64,000 nucleotides of DNA from Mucilaginibacter sp. (lineage in GTDB: Bacteria > Bacteroidota > Bacteroidia > Sphingobacteriales > Sphingobacteriaceae), in assembly GCF_028288225.1 (NCBI RefSeq), contig NZ_JAQBOC010000041.1:19070-83069 (forward strand), written 5' to 3'. The notes beneath the pieces are model-generated. The model was given only the letters and a program-made list of their open reading frames with translations. It made no database searches and was not told the origin of the DNA. Every line of letters begins with the position of its first letter. The stretch's first letter is position 1. The position numbers and the translations under genes were made by a program. Shown here in pieces: positions 63,475 through 64,000 of the stretch.

Positions 63475-63519
63475 CAGCCCCGTAATAGCGGGTAAATTAT
63501 TTAAAATCAAAGTATAACA

Positions 63520-63882
63520 ATGCAACAGTACGAAATTGTGATCGTTCTAACCCCGTTGTTGTCAGTAGATGTTGCTGCAGAGGCTATTGCCAAATACAGT
63601 AAGCTCTTAACTGATAACGGAGCCGAAATTATCCAGGAGGATAATTGGGGTTTGAGAAAATTAGCGTACCCTATTCAAAAGAAGACTACAGGGTACTATC
63701 ACTTAACTGAATTTAAGGCTCCGGGTGATTTAATTAACAAATTGGAAGTAGAATTACGCCGCGACGAGCGCGTTTTACGTTTCCTTACCATTGCTTTAGA
63801 TAAACATGCCATTGCTTACAATGACAAGAAACGCAGTGGTGCTTTCAACAAAAAACCTAAAACAGAGGAGGCAGCACACTAA
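63520..63882 (+). CDS. rpsF: 30S ribosomal protein S6
   Basis: This 120-aa S6 starts MQQYEIVIVLTPLLSVDVA and contains EDNWGLRKLAYPIQKKTTGYYHL and LRRDERVLRFLTIALDKHA, all family hallmarks. S6 binds S18 on the 30S platform. Its TAA overlaps the rpsR ATG by one base. An S6:S18-binding leader is known in several phyla and could operate here. Confidence 0.97.
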   Translation: MQQYEIVIVLTPLLSVDVAAEAIAKYSKLLTDNGAEIIQEDNWGLRKLAYPIQKKTTGYYHLTEFKAPGDLINKLEVELRRDERVLRFLTIALDKHAIAYNDKKRSGAFNKKPKTEEAAH

Positions 63883-64000
63883 TGGCAAATGATCAGATTA
63901 AATACGTTACCGCCCCTAAAGTAGAGGATACACGTAAAAAATATTGCCGTTTCAAAAAGAACGGTATCAAGTATATCGATTACAAAGACGCTAACTTTTT
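63882..64000 (+). CDS. rpsR: 30S ribosomal protein S18, cut by window edge
   Basis: The first 39 codons are present: MANDQIKYVTAPKV then KKYCRFKKNGIKYIDYKDANF, the S18 N-terminus with the conserved KKYCRFKK. It follows rpsF with TAATG coupling; rplI is the expected next gene, outside the window. Confidence 0.97.
   Translation, partial: MANDQIKYVTAPKVEDTRKKYCRFKKNGIKYIDYKDANF

Larger units (their letters stand above)
62719..63519. other. 801-bp region upstream of rpsF
   Basis: Contains the acidic-gene promoter, the barrel-gene remnant, a word palindrome at 63285-63370 and the rpsF promoter and leader. No intact gene is seen. Confidence 0.6.

Overview
This window looks like the chromosome of a free-living Bacteroidota of the family Sphingobacteriaceae, probably close to Mucilaginibacter or Pedobacter. 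The evidence is phylum-typical genes (BshB1, PorT, DUF4783, DUF4294, DUF6089, LpxR, paired OmpH, a long PurF), the -7 promoter box TAnnTTTG in front of many genes, few Shine-Dalgarno sites, and moderate AT richness. There is no phage, CRISPR array, rRNA or tRNA. Gene content is mostly housekeeping; the unusual material lies between the genes.

Layout. 1-5644: a cut-off Tat-exported Gfo/Idh/MocA oxidoreductase, a FemAB/GNAT-like transferase, the coupled pair ubiE-porT, and an SDR. 5796-16391: yqeY, a hydrolase, a CBS protein, nadK, DUF6089, a frameshifted exbD, then the envelope block uppS-bamA-ompH-ompH and murI. 16432-25913: a membrane protein and the membrane arm of complex I (nuoHIJKLMN). 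26402-34761: amt, lysine 6-transaminase, an unknown protein, the thiol-redox genes bshB1 and gpx, DUF4294, rel and a Fur-family regulator. 34871-44916: purA, pabB, a VapBC-like toxin-antitoxin pair, a frameshifted DUF2071 gene, an M48 protease, plsY, nadC, DUF4783, gpmI, a lipoprotein and a TPR protein. 45285-59789: lon, two outer-membrane proteins, arfB, cmk, a deaminase, a sugar transporter, LysE, DUF1569, two small genes, purF, a PLP deaminase and a barrel protein. 59866-64000: rluD-like, pabC-like, an Xre regulator, an acidic small protein, a barrel-gene remnant, rpsF and the start of rpsR.

Main novelty. More than twenty gene boundaries carry imperfect palindromes made of a 6-9 nt word repeated with variation and then repeated in inverted form. 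Many begin 0-6 nt after a stop codon, sometimes supplying the stop itself. The same word families recur at distant loci. Other notable items are a duplicated 41-bp operator-like module flanking the FemAB-like gene, two covarying hairpins inside the nuo operon, a 114-bp element with near-perfect terminal inverted repeats, a 20-bp palindrome in front of the toxin-antitoxin pair, and at least six genes whose -7 box ends 4-5 nt before the start codon, which suggests leaderless mRNAs. Two otherwise conserved genes (exbD, DUF2071) each carry one single-base frameshift.
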